DNA of 7,249 nt from contig QNFD01000130.1 in the NCBI GenBank assembly GCA_003645435.1, positions 1-7,249 of the forward strand, read 5' to 3'. The DNA is from Gammaproteobacteria bacterium. GTDB taxonomy: Bacteria > Pseudomonadota > Gammaproteobacteria > GCA-001735895. Made by a program: the position numbers and the translations under genes. The first letter of the stretch is position 1. Each line of letters starts with the position of its first letter. The notes below the pieces were generated by a model that searched no databases, had not been told where the DNA came from, and was given only the letters and a program-made list of their open reading frames with translations. Positions 1 to 6,678 of this stretch are shown here, one piece after another.

Positions 1-726
1 GGCGTGAACCTGTTGTCCCTTAAATTCCTGGATAGCCTTTCTGGTCTGCGGCTCCTTTAAATTCCACGCTTCCTCCAGGTACTCGATTATCTGATCACCA
101 TCCCGGTTTATCGAGAGATCGACTTTTGCCAGGCGACGCCGTGGTTCGCGTAACGGACCAGCGGGTATTAGCAAACCATTACCAAAGGCTACATAGCGGC
201 AGACAGCTATTTCGATGTCGCGCTTTAACGCGTAGTGCTGTAATCCATCGTCTGACAATATGACGTCTACCTCGGGAAATTTTTCCAGTATGCTGCGCGC
301 CGCGGCCGCCCGCTTTGAACCAACACCGATGGGGCACTGGCAAATTTCGGAGAGCATATTGGCCTCGTCACCTGCCCTGATATCGGTTCTACCCGCCGAC
401 AGTAACTGGATCCTTTTTTCGTAACCGCTTTTATAACCCCTGGTAACAATGGCCGGTTTGTAACCCTTGCTTTCCAGGAGTTGATAGAGTGCGATAACAA
501 CCGGGGTTTTGCCGTTACCACCCAGCGTAATATTGCCTACCACTATCGTCGTCACCGGTAAGCGCGCCGATCTAAATATACCAATCCGATAAGCAATACG
601 GCGCAGACCCGACAGCAGGTAAAACAACAATGACAGTGGCATCATCGAAATGGACAGGGGATTCATCGACCATAGCCACCAGCCCTGACGCTTTTGGGTT
701 GGGGCATTTATCCAGTCGTTGAGCAC
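1..726 (-). other. lpxK: LpxK (tetraacyldisaccharide 4'-kinase) module of the fusion, C-terminus outside window
   Basis: This is the LpxK part of the long frame, fusion residues 607-848. It begins at a GTG codon (726-724) whose context VLNDWINAP aligns with the usual LpxK start (E. coli MIEKIWSGE). Order seen: amphipathic/hydrophobic N-terminal stretch that in LpxK binds the membrane, Walker A GGNGKTP, the GDE motif whose Asp is the catalytic-dyad Asp in characterised LpxK, then DDGLQHY and GNGLLIPAGPLREP. All are strongly conserved, so the kinase should be active. The last ~90 residues, including the partner catalytic His, are not in view. Separate translation from an internal start is possible (GTG 726, or ATG 774 with a better ribosome site), giving free LpxK beside the fusion. 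Confidence 0.85.
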
Positions 727-2544
727 GGTTTTATCCAGCGCTATAGTGCGGCGGCTGACGATACCATCCTGCATGGAGCCCTCGATATCGGCACTGTCAC
801 GGAATTGCATCGAATGGAGCCTGGCGTATATGCCATCACTGTCTAACAGGCTTTGATGATTGCCCTGCTCTATCAACTTGCCCGCATCGAGCACCAGGAT
901 TGTATCCGCGTGTTCGATCGTGGAGAGCCGATGCGCTATTACCAGTGTGGTGCGATCACTCATCAGGTTTTCAATCGCATGCTGAATATAACGTTCAGAT
1001 TCGGTATCCAGCGCCGACGTTGCTTCATCTAGGATTAGAATAGGTGCATCTTTGAGCAGGGCTCGTGCGATGGCTATGCGTTGGCGCTGACCACCGGATA
1101 ACATGATGCCCCGCTCTCCTACTATGGTGTCCATTGAATTAGGTAGCTCCTTGATGAACTCCCAGGCATAGGCCTGTTTCGCCGCCTCGATTACTTTTTC
1201 ATCGCTGACCTCGTGACTCAAACCATAAGCGATATTGTTACGGATAGTATCGTTGAACAGGCGCACGTCCTGCCCCACGTAGGCAATCTGTCGACGTAAA
1301 TCCTTTAACTTATAATCCTGAATTGGTACGTTATCGAGAAGAATTTGACCGTCATCGAGTTCGTATAAGCGAGGGATGAGATTGACCAGGCTGGATTTAC
1401 CACTGCCGGAGCGACCGACAATCGCAACCGTTTGATTGGGCTCAACCTCGAAACTGATCTTATCGAGTACATATTGATTGCCGCTGCGGTATTGCAGGGC
1501 TACATTTTTGAAAGATATATGCCCTTCGGTTCGCTTCAGTTCAATCTCGCCTTCATCTTTTTCACTTTCCCGGCCGATAAATTCGAAGATGCTTTCACCC
1601 GCGGCGATACCCCGCTGAATATTCGCATTGATAGACGACAACGCGCGCATCGGCGGGAACAACATGGTCATCGCGAACAAAAAAGATACAAAATCGCCGG
1701 TGGTGATAACACCCCGCATCGATTCCGAGGTTGCGAAGGCGACGATGGCTGCGAAAGCGACGGCTACGATTAGCTGAATCAACGGCATCGTAATCGATCT
1801 TGCAATCGACATTTTCAGATTCAACTTCAGGTTGCGCTCATTAATTTCTCCAAACTTTCGGCGTTCGAAATCGTCCCCACCGAATATTTTAACAACCCGA
1901 TTAGAGTCAATCACTTCCTGTGCTATATGGGAAACATCGCCCATCGAAGTTTGAATATGTTTGCTAATGGCACGGAATCGACCCGAAACTTTGACAACGA
2001 TTAAAAAAACGATCGGCCCGGCGAGAAGAAAAATCAGGGTTAGCTGCCAATTAAGCCAGAACATGTAGAGCAGCAACACGACGATACGCAGTGTGTCCTG
2101 TATAAAGGTGGTGAGCGATGACGATACCGAGCCCGAAATCTGTTCGACGTCGTACGAAAACCGGGTGATGATCGAACCCGACGAGGCCTGATCGTACTCC
2201 CCGCTACTCATCGTCATGAGCTTTTCAAACATCATTTTGCGTAACGAATTAATAACCTGGCGGCCGATATAATCCATACAATAGGTTCGCGTAAACACCG
2301 CGACCACTCGCACCGAGAAAATCGCTATGATTGCTAATGGAATCAACTTGATCATGAGCGGATCGCGATCGATAAAACCTTCATCGAGCATCGGTTTCAT
2401 GATGTAAGCGAAGGAAGCCTCGGTCGCCGCGAAAACAATCATACCGATTACCGCCAGCAAAAAATAAATCTTGTGCTCGAATGCCAGTGAAAGCAGCGCG
2501 CGATAGGCCTGAAGGCCGGTCATATTTTCGGTAATCGGTTTCAT
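1..2544 (-). CDS. msbA-lpxK: MsbA-LpxK fusion: lipid A flippase joined to tetraacyldisaccharide 4'-kinase (3' end outside window)
   Basis: One frame from ATG 2544-2542, just after two tandem in-frame TAG stops, stays open for 848 codons to the window edge. Residues 1-~325 are an ABC exporter membrane domain with six predicted helices (about 26-48, 64-87, 145-163, 166-186, 252-273, 283-300). Residues ~340-583 are the ATPase: Walker A GRSGSGKS 377-384, signature LSGGQ 482-486, Walker B with D506 and E507, switch H538. Each sits about one residue from its E. coli MsbA position, and the MsbA part ends at the family-typical 'LHSMQF'. A linker (~584-606) follows, then LpxK: hydrophobic N-terminal segment ~622-646, P-loop GGNGKT 675-680, GDE 725-727, DDGLQHY 765-771. 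About 90 LpxK residues lie beyond the edge. By family knowledge, LpxK phosphorylates the lipid A disaccharide on the cytoplasmic face, and dimeric MsbA flips finished core-lipid A using ATP. The joining of the two is read directly from the sequence; that a single polypeptide is made is inference. No strong Shine-Dalgarno precedes the start. Confidence 0.9.
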   Translation of the reverse strand, partial: MKPITENMTGLQAYRALLSLAFEHKIYFLLAVIGMIVFAATEASFAYIMKPMLDEGFIDRDPLMIKLIPLAIIAIFSVRVVAVFTRTYCMDYIGRQVINSLRKMMFEKLMTMSSGEYDQASSGSIITRFSYDVEQISGSVSSSLTTFIQDTLRIVVLLLYMFWLNWQLTLIFLLAGPIVFLIVVKVSGRFRAISKHIQTSMGDVSHIAQEVIDSNRVVKIFGGDDFERRKFGEINERNLKLNLKMSIARSITMPLIQLIVAVAFAAIVAFATSESMRGVITTGDFVSFLFAMTMLFPPMRALSSINANIQRGIAAGESIFEFIGRESEKDEGEIELKRTEGHISFKNVALQYRSGNQYVLDKISFEVEPNQTVAIVGRSGSGKSSLVNLIPRLYELDDGQILLDNVPIQDYKLKDLRRQIAYVGQDVRLFNDTIRNNIAYGLSHEVSDEKVIEAAKQAYAWEFIKELPNSMDTIVGERGIMLSGGQRQRIAIARALLKDAPILILDEATSALDTESERYIQHAIENLMSDRTTLVIAHRLSTIEHADTILVLDAGKLIEQGNHQSLLDSDGIYARLHSMQFRDSADIEGSMQDGIVSRRTIALDKTVLNDWINAPTQKRQGWWLWSMNPLSISMMPLSLLFYLLSGLRRIAYRIGIFRSARLPVTTIVVGNITLGGNGKTPVVIALYQLLESKGYKPAIVTRGYKSGYEKRIQLLSAGRTDIRAGDEANMLSEICQCPIGVGSKRAAAARSILEKFPEVDVILSDDGLQHYALKRDIEIAVCRYVAFGNGLLIPAGPLREPRRRLAKVDLSINRDGDQIIEYLEEAWNLKEPQTRKAIQEFKGQQVHA
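772..783 (-). promoter_or_regulatory. Candidate internal ribosome binding site and ATG at the MsbA/LpxK junction
   Basis: GAGG at 783-780 lies five bases before an in-frame ATG at 774-772 (fusion residue 591), eight residues after the MsbA domain ends and sixteen before LpxK homology starts. It is a better ribosome site than the one at the msbA start itself. It could be a relic of a formerly separate lpxK or a working internal start. Chance occurrence is also possible, as GAGG is short. Confidence 0.35.
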
Positions 2545-2586
2545 CTACTAAAGCTTATCCAGAGAGAGACGCATGCTGGTTATGAT
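2545..2586 (-). other. exbD-msbA spacer with weak translation signals
   Basis: The 42 bases between the exbD stop and the msbA ATG contain no clear Shine-Dalgarno at normal spacing; the nearest purine-rich bit is GGAT, about 13 bases from the ATG. An ATG at 2574-2572 opens an eight-codon frame (MRLSLDKL) ending in tandem TAG TAG directly against the msbA ATG, in the same frame. No promoter or terminator is evident, so msbA-lpxK is probably co-transcribed with exbB-exbD. Confidence 0.4.
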
Positions 2587-3003
2587 TTACTCGATCGGGC
2601 GAGTGGTAGCTATCGAAACCTGGCTCAGGCCAAGCCGGCCAACGACATCCATCGCGGTTACCAGCGATTGTACCGGAGAACTCGCGTCTGACTGAATCAC
2701 GATTGGCGTATCACTCCCCTTTACCACGGATTGCAGGGCAAACAATAAGGCTTCGCTCTTCTGGCTGCTCAATTCACGAGCGTTGATAAAGAAGCGCCCC
2801 TTCGCATCAATCATCAGGTAAAGCGGTTTAACCTTGCTGGTAGTTTTGTTTTCGCTTGCTTCGGGTAACTTGATTTTAAGCTGTGAAGTGGTATCGAAGG
2901 TGGTGGATACCATAAAGAAAATCAGCAGCAGGAAAACCACATCAATCAGCGGCGTCAGATTGATAGCGACTTCTTCATCAGATGATGGACTGTTAAATTT
3001 CAT
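2587..3003 (-). CDS. exbD: ExbD/TolR-family proton-channel subunit
   Basis: The 138-residue protein has the ExbD/TolR plan: short cytoplasmic N-terminus, one membrane helix at ~17-35 in 'NLTPLIDVVFLLLIFF', and a periplasmic domain. D21 in the helix matches the essential proton-carrying Asp (D25 in E. coli ExbD, D23 in TolR). By family knowledge, ExbD dimers sit inside an ExbB pentamer and convert proton flow into force on a periplasmic partner. Its ATG overlaps the exbB stop (ATGA, 3003-3000), a typical translational-coupling arrangement; a GGGGAG at 3023-3018 is too far upstream to be an ideal ribosome site. No tonB, tolA or tolB is in view, so the partner is unknown. ExbD or TolR naming cannot be settled from sequence alone, though the comEC-lpxK setting matches loci usually annotated exbD. 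Confidence 0.88.
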   Translation of the reverse strand: MKFNSPSSDEEVAINLTPLIDVVFLLLIFFMVSTTFDTTSQLKIKLPEASENKTTSKVKPLYLMIDAKGRFFINARELSSQKSEALLFALQSVVKGSDTPIVIQSDASSPVQSLVTAMDVVGRLGLSQVSIATTRPIE

Positions 3004-3641
3004 GAACTGGTCACGGACTCCCCGGCACCAAAATTTTTCCTGTCGCCCTGTAAGAATTCCACCAGTTTCATCGCTTCCTGTTCCATGCCGACAACCAGTT
3101 CATCGATTTTTCGTTTTAAGTGACGATAAAAAATCAAACTCGGAATGGCAACGCTTAGTCCGGTGGCAGTGGTAATCAATGCCTCCGAAATGCCGCCGGC
3201 AAGCTGTGCTGGATCGCCAACACCTATCGTCGTTATGGCGGTAAAAACTTTGATCATACCGATTACCGTTCCGAGCAATCCGAGTAATGGGGTGATGGTC
3301 GAAATCGTGCCCAGTGTATTCATGAAACGCTCCATTTCGTGTACCACGTGGCGACCGGTTTCTTCGATGCTTTCCCTGATCAATTCACGTGACAAGTGCC
3401 TGTTAATCAGGCCTGCTGCCAGCACCTGCCCAAGCGGTGAACCGTTTTCAATTTCATTAATATGCTTTTCTGTGAGAGCGTCTTTATCCAGTAAATTCCA
3501 GATACCGGTAAGCAACTTCTCTGGTATCACTTTTTTCTGCTGCAGGATCCACAAGCGCTCGGCGATTATCGCAATCGCGATTACCGAGCACAACAATATC
3601 GGGATCATCAGCCAGCCACCTGCCTGAACCAGTTCCAACAC
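3000..3641 (-). CDS. exbB: ExbB/TolQ/MotA-family proton-channel protein
   Basis: 213 residues, with three predicted membrane helices at ~10-30, ~112-135 and ~155-175 and a large cytoplasmic loop between the first two, as in ExbB/TolQ. Family hallmarks are 'TITPLLGLLGTVIGMI' (115-130) and 'SEALITTATGLSVAIP' (152-167), which carry the conserved Thr/Pro residues lining the proton path. It should form the pentameric stator around ExbD in the inner membrane. The start is GTG at 3641-3639, chosen because a consensus GGAGGT lies eight bases upstream and the encoded N-terminus (MLELVQAGGWLMIPI) matches family starts. It overlaps exbD by four bases and lies 102 bases after comEC on the same strand. 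It is shorter than E. coli ExbB, lacking the longer N-terminal extension, which is common in this family. Confidence 0.9.
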   Translation of the reverse strand: MLELVQAGGWLMIPILLCSVIAIAIIAERLWILQQKKVIPEKLLTGIWNLLDKDALTEKHINEIENGSPLGQVLAAGLINRHLSRELIRESIEETGRHVVHEMERFMNTLGTISTITPLLGLLGTVIGMIKVFTAITTIGVGDPAQLAGGISEALITTATGLSVAIPSLIFYRHLKRKIDELVVGMEQEAMKLVEFLQGDRKNFGAGESVTSS

Positions 3642-3648
3642 TAGTTTT

Positions 3649-3654
3649 ACCTCC
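3649..3654 (-). promoter_or_regulatory. Strong Shine-Dalgarno for exbB
   Basis: GGAGGT on the minus strand, with GGAGG ending eight bases before the GTG start of exbB. It is the best ribosome site in the window and decides in favour of the GTG start. Confidence 0.75.
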
Positions 3655-3670
3655 AGTTTGAATGCTGCAC

Positions 3671-3700
3671 ATGATACTGTAATCGTGTCTGTGATGAGAA
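3671..3700 (-). promoter_or_regulatory. Possible sigma70 promoter for exbB-exbD-msbA-lpxK
   Basis: TATCAT (3676-3671, five of six to the -10 consensus) with TTCTCA (3700-3695, four of six to the -35) at 18-base spacing, in the comEC-exbB gap. Transcription would begin around 3664, leaving a leader of about 22 bases that contains the ribosome site. The -35 match is mediocre, and read-through from comEC is an alternative because no terminator hairpin was found in the gap. Confidence 0.3.
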
Positions 3701-3743
3701 GTTTTTTACGGGTTGAGGGGATATCATCATGTAGACTTCCGGG

Positions 3744-6026
3744 CTAATACCATATTTTCGAACCTGGCTGACGATGAACCTCAAGCCTGAGGCCCGTGGC
3801 AGAACTGAAAACTGAAATAGCCCCCTGCTCGTCGGTGCGTAATATCTGGCTGTTAACCTCCCGATAATTCACCAGCACCTCTGGTTTGGGGAATCCCCAC
3901 CGATTATTCTTACCGACTGTAAACAATGAAAATTCCGGTTTAACCGCCCGTAAAAACTGCAGTGTCGACGAAGTGCTGCTGCCATGATGCGGCACCACCA
4001 GCACCGATGCGGAGAGCTTTTCCGGTAAGGCTTCGAGTAGACGTTGTTCCTGTTCTGATTCGATATCTCCAGCCAGCAGGGCTGAATCGTATCCGCTTAC
4101 CTTCAGCACACAGGAGCGATTATTAATGCTCGTCGTCGATTTTACCGGCAGGCTTAAGAATTCAAAATCAACCCCGTCCCAGCGCCATTTAGGATACCCA
4201 TGACAGGACCTGACCGGTCTTGCCAGGTTAAATTTTTCTACTACTTCCAGGGGCGTCCCCGTTACCAGTTTAGCCGGGTCGTGGTTTGCTAAATAGCTAT
4301 AAAATCCACCACTGTGATCCTGGTCGACATGGCTGATGATCAACAAATCGGGATCTTTAATCCCCTGATAACGCAAATACGGCTTTAAAACCCATTGTGC
4401 GGAACTAAATCCCTGGGCATTTCCGGGACCAAAATCGTACACCAGGCTATGCTGACCGGTTTGGATAACTGCCGAGGTACCCATACCGACATCGAGCACG
4501 GTTAGCTGATAGGCACCGAATTCGAGTTCGGTTCTTTGCCACAGCAGCGGCAGCACGACTAGCAGCAAGGCCGGCTTCCTGCCCGGAAATCCGGCAGGCA
4601 TCATCAGTATCAGTAACCCCATTGTCGACAGACACAGGGCGATGAAGGGAATACCACCGTAGTGAACCGCCGCCAGACCCGAATTTAAGAGTAGTTGCAG
4701 GTAGTCGAGTAGCAGGCTGAGTAGTAGATCACTGGCGCGAAACAACCATTCTGTAAAAACCCAGTCAAATCCGGAGATCAAACTGCCGAGCATGTCCAAC
4801 GGCACTATTACCAGGCTTACCAGGGGGATAGCAATGATATTGGCGAAGAAGCTGGCCGGATTGAGTTGATCAAACAGCACGATGCTAATCGGTACAAACA
4901 ACAGCGAAAACAATAGCTGCAGGATCACTATTTGTTTCCAGCGTTGAGGTTGATTTGTCATGCGATACTGGGCAAAGGCTATCAGTAGCAGAGCGCTAAT
5001 GCTCAACCAGAATGACGACGAACCAACCGAGAGTGGATCGAATATCAGTATTACTATTACCGCGATGGCGATACTGTTCAAAAGATTGACACTGGTTCTG
5101 AAATTGAACGCCAGAAAGATGACCGCCAGCATGATCAGCGCCCTCACGGTTGGCAGGCTAAATCCTGCCAGGGCCGCATAGATCAGGCCGGCGCAGATGG
5201 CAAGCGTCGCAGAAAACTGGAGCCTGCTATATTCGAAACGGTGAAAGTAAAACCGCCACAGGAATCGCCCCACATAAAAAAACAGGGCTGATATGATACC
5301 GATATGCAAACCGGATATGGCGAGCAGGTGTGCGGTACCGGTATCCTGCAGTAGTTGGCGATGGCGTGGATTGATATCAGCCCGGTAGCCTATCGCCAGG
5401 GCCTTGATCAGCCCATTGTTATTGCATTCGGAACATTGCCGATCAATTCCCTGCTTGATGCCGCTGCGCCATTGATCGATGATCGAGAATGGTGATACGC
5501 CCATTCCCCGATTGAACGAGGATGGTTTGACATAGCCGGTTGCACCAATGCCCTTGACGAACAGCCAGCGCTCATAGTCGAAACCGCCAGGGTTTTGGTA
5601 GCCGTAGGGAACCCGCAATTTTACCTGCAATTGCCATCTTTCCCCGGCGTGTAAAAGCCGCCGCGTACGATACCAGCTCAGGCGTATAGTCTCGGGTAAA
5701 GGTTTTACATAGCCTTCGATAGAATCTGGTTTTAACAGGAATCGAACCGACTGGTTTTTGCGCTCGGGTATATCCGCGATCACCCCGCTTATTCTAACGA
5801 TGCGGTTATCAAAATCTGCCGCAAGTCGAGTATCCAGACTTTGCTGCACCCATAAACCGGCCCACAAACAGGCCGCAAAAAGGGTGATCAGGAATCGGTA
5901 TCCGGGAACGAGAAAGGCGAATAACAACAGGACAGGCAAATATGCTATCCAGTGTCGCTCAGGTATCAGGTTGCCGTAAAATACAATCACCGATCCGAGG
6001 ACCATTGCTATCGCGGTCTTGATCAT
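3744..6026 (-). CDS. comEC: ComEC/Rec2-family DNA internalization protein
   Basis: 760 residues, normal for full-length ComEC. Order: N-terminal hydrophobic helices (~5-60), a soluble DUF4131/OB-like region (~75-170, with 'YGYQNPGGFDYERWLF'), the polytopic competence domain (~205-495) with the hallmark 'TGTAHLLAISGLHIG' at 229-243, and a C-terminal metallo-beta-lactamase domain (~505-750). The last shows DVGMG 512-516, the metal motif SHVDQDHSGG 565-574, AGD 652-654 and PHHGS 679-683. By family knowledge ComEC forms the inner-membrane channel that passes single-stranded DNA into the cytoplasm during natural transformation; the C-terminal domain is a proposed nuclease. The ATG start has a weak GGA upstream and is directly followed by a hydrophobic helix. 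All domains look intact; the one oddity is Met515 where Gln is usual (DVGQG). Other competence genes are not in view, so transformability cannot be judged. Confidence 0.93.
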   Translation of the reverse strand: MIKTAIAMVLGSVIVFYGNLIPERHWIAYLPVLLLFAFLVPGYRFLITLFAACLWAGLWVQQSLDTRLAADFDNRIVRISGVIADIPERKNQSVRFLLKPDSIEGYVKPLPETIRLSWYRTRRLLHAGERWQLQVKLRVPYGYQNPGGFDYERWLFVKGIGATGYVKPSSFNRGMGVSPFSIIDQWRSGIKQGIDRQCSECNNNGLIKALAIGYRADINPRHRQLLQDTGTAHLLAISGLHIGIISALFFYVGRFLWRFYFHRFEYSRLQFSATLAICAGLIYAALAGFSLPTVRALIMLAVIFLAFNFRTSVNLLNSIAIAVIVILIFDPLSVGSSSFWLSISALLLIAFAQYRMTNQPQRWKQIVILQLLFSLLFVPISIVLFDQLNPASFFANIIAIPLVSLVIVPLDMLGSLISGFDWVFTEWLFRASDLLLSLLLDYLQLLLNSGLAAVHYGGIPFIALCLSTMGLLILMMPAGFPGRKPALLLVVLPLLWQRTELEFGAYQLTVLDVGMGTSAVIQTGQHSLVYDFGPGNAQGFSSAQWVLKPYLRYQGIKDPDLLIISHVDQDHSGGFYSYLANHDPAKLVTGTPLEVVEKFNLARPVRSCHGYPKWRWDGVDFEFLSLPVKSTTSINNRSCVLKVSGYDSALLAGDIESEQEQRLLEALPEKLSASVLVVPHHGSSTSSTLQFLRAVKPEFSLFTVGKNNRWGFPKPEVLVNYREVNSQILRTDEQGAISVFSSATGLRLEVHRQPGSKIWY

Positions 6027-6056
6027 GCCATCCGTATGCGTGTGTACTTATTCACT

Positions 6057-6085
6057 TTGCACATTAGGCGATTAGCATCGATAAT
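6057..6085 (+). promoter_or_regulatory. Candidate promoter for the DUF2062 gene in the divergent gap
   Basis: TTGCAC (6057-6062) and GATAAT (6080-6085) at 17-base spacing lie in the 68-base gap between comEC and the DUF2062 gene. A start about seven bases downstream would fall near 6092, only two or three bases before the ATG, implying a nearly leaderless mRNA; this fits the lack of a clear Shine-Dalgarno there. I could not identify a convincing promoter for comEC on the other strand. Confidence 0.35.
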
Positions 6086-6094
6086 ACAATTAAG

Positions 6095-6631
6095 ATGGCA
6101 AGAAAACTGATAAAGAAATACTTACCCCACCCCGGAACAATCACCGAAAATAGATGGATTAAAGTACTCGGTCCGCGCCTGCAGGATCCGAGTCTCTGGC
6201 ATATCAATCGAAGGTCGTTCTCCGGCGCTATGGCCGTGGGCGTGTTCTGTGCGTTTATGCCGATACCATTTCAGATGCTGCTTGCCGCAATTGCGGCGGT
6301 TGGCTTCCGTGTCAATATCCTCATCGCGGTGCCCATGGTCTGGATCAGTAATCCCATCACTATCCCGCCAATGTTTTACTTTTGTTACAGTGTCGGAGCA
6401 TGGATGCTCGGTACCGAAGCCCACGACTTTGTATTCGAACTGAATTTCGACTGGTTACTCTCGGAAATTTTGCATATCTGGCAACCCCTGTTACTCGGCA
6501 GCCTGGTGGTGGCGACGCTAGCGTCGATTAGTGCGCTATTAGTGGCACATTTATTCTGGCGATATCATCTCTGGACTCGCATTAAAAATCGTAGAAAGCG
6601 TGGAAGAAAAACTAAACCCCAGTCCACATGA
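6095..6631 (+). CDS. DUF2062 family inner-membrane protein
   Basis: 178 residues with the DUF2062 pattern: a soluble N-terminus (1-40), then 'FSGAMAVGVFCAFMPIPFQM' (42-61) and 'SNPITIPPMFY' (85-95), the two most recognisable motifs of the family. Predicted membrane segments are at about 43-58, 62-83, 90-106 and 130-154. The C-terminus (161-174) is very basic (RIKNRRKRGRK), so it is probably cytoplasmic. The biochemical function of the family is unknown to me. It is divergent from comEC and converges on lolD, a placement like that near Pseudomonas comEC and lolD, which hints at an envelope role by association only. The start ATG at 6095 has no strong Shine-Dalgarno. Confidence 0.85.
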   Translation: MARKLIKKYLPHPGTITENRWIKVLGPRLQDPSLWHINRRSFSGAMAVGVFCAFMPIPFQMLLAAIAAVGFRVNILIAVPMVWISNPITIPPMFYFCYSVGAWMLGTEAHDFVFELNFDWLLSEILHIWQPLLLGSLVVATLASISALLVAHLFWRYHLWTRIKNRRKRGRKTKPQST

Positions 6632-6678
6632 ACCTGTTCTGGACCATTGTTTTCACTTGTGCGAGTGTAATATGCGGG
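6632..6678. other. Convergent intergenic gap, no clear terminator
   Basis: 47 bases between the stop of the DUF2062 gene and the stop of lolD. Only short imperfect inverted repeats are visible (GTCCA/TGGAC, reaching into the DUF2062 end, and CACT/AGTG around a six-base loop). Neither has a GC-rich stem with a T run, so no intrinsic terminator is called. Confidence 0.5.

Noticed and set aside
727..795. A frameshift or missed stop explaining the lack of a boundary between msbA and lpxK
   Set aside because: Both proteins are in the same frame with continuous homology on each side and no disrupted motif, so nothing in the sequence points to an indel. A single-base error removing a stop cannot be excluded without reads and is listed as the refuting test for the fusion.
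1432..1773. 113-codon plus-strand open frame opposite msbA
   Set aside because: It lies wholly antisense to the conserved ABC transporter coding region, has no recognisable family, and its second half is a low-complexity Arg/His/Asp-rich shadow translation.
2341..2400. Cluster of GATCGCGATCGAT-type palindromes as a possible protein-binding or repeat element
   Set aside because: It lies within the conserved msbA frame, encodes ordinary residues (FIDRDP), and is not repeated as a unit elsewhere in the window.
3145..3627. 160-codon plus-strand open frame opposite exbB
   Set aside because: It is antisense to a clear exbB with strong family motifs and a consensus ribosome site; the hydrophobic look mirrors the membrane-helix codons on the other strand.
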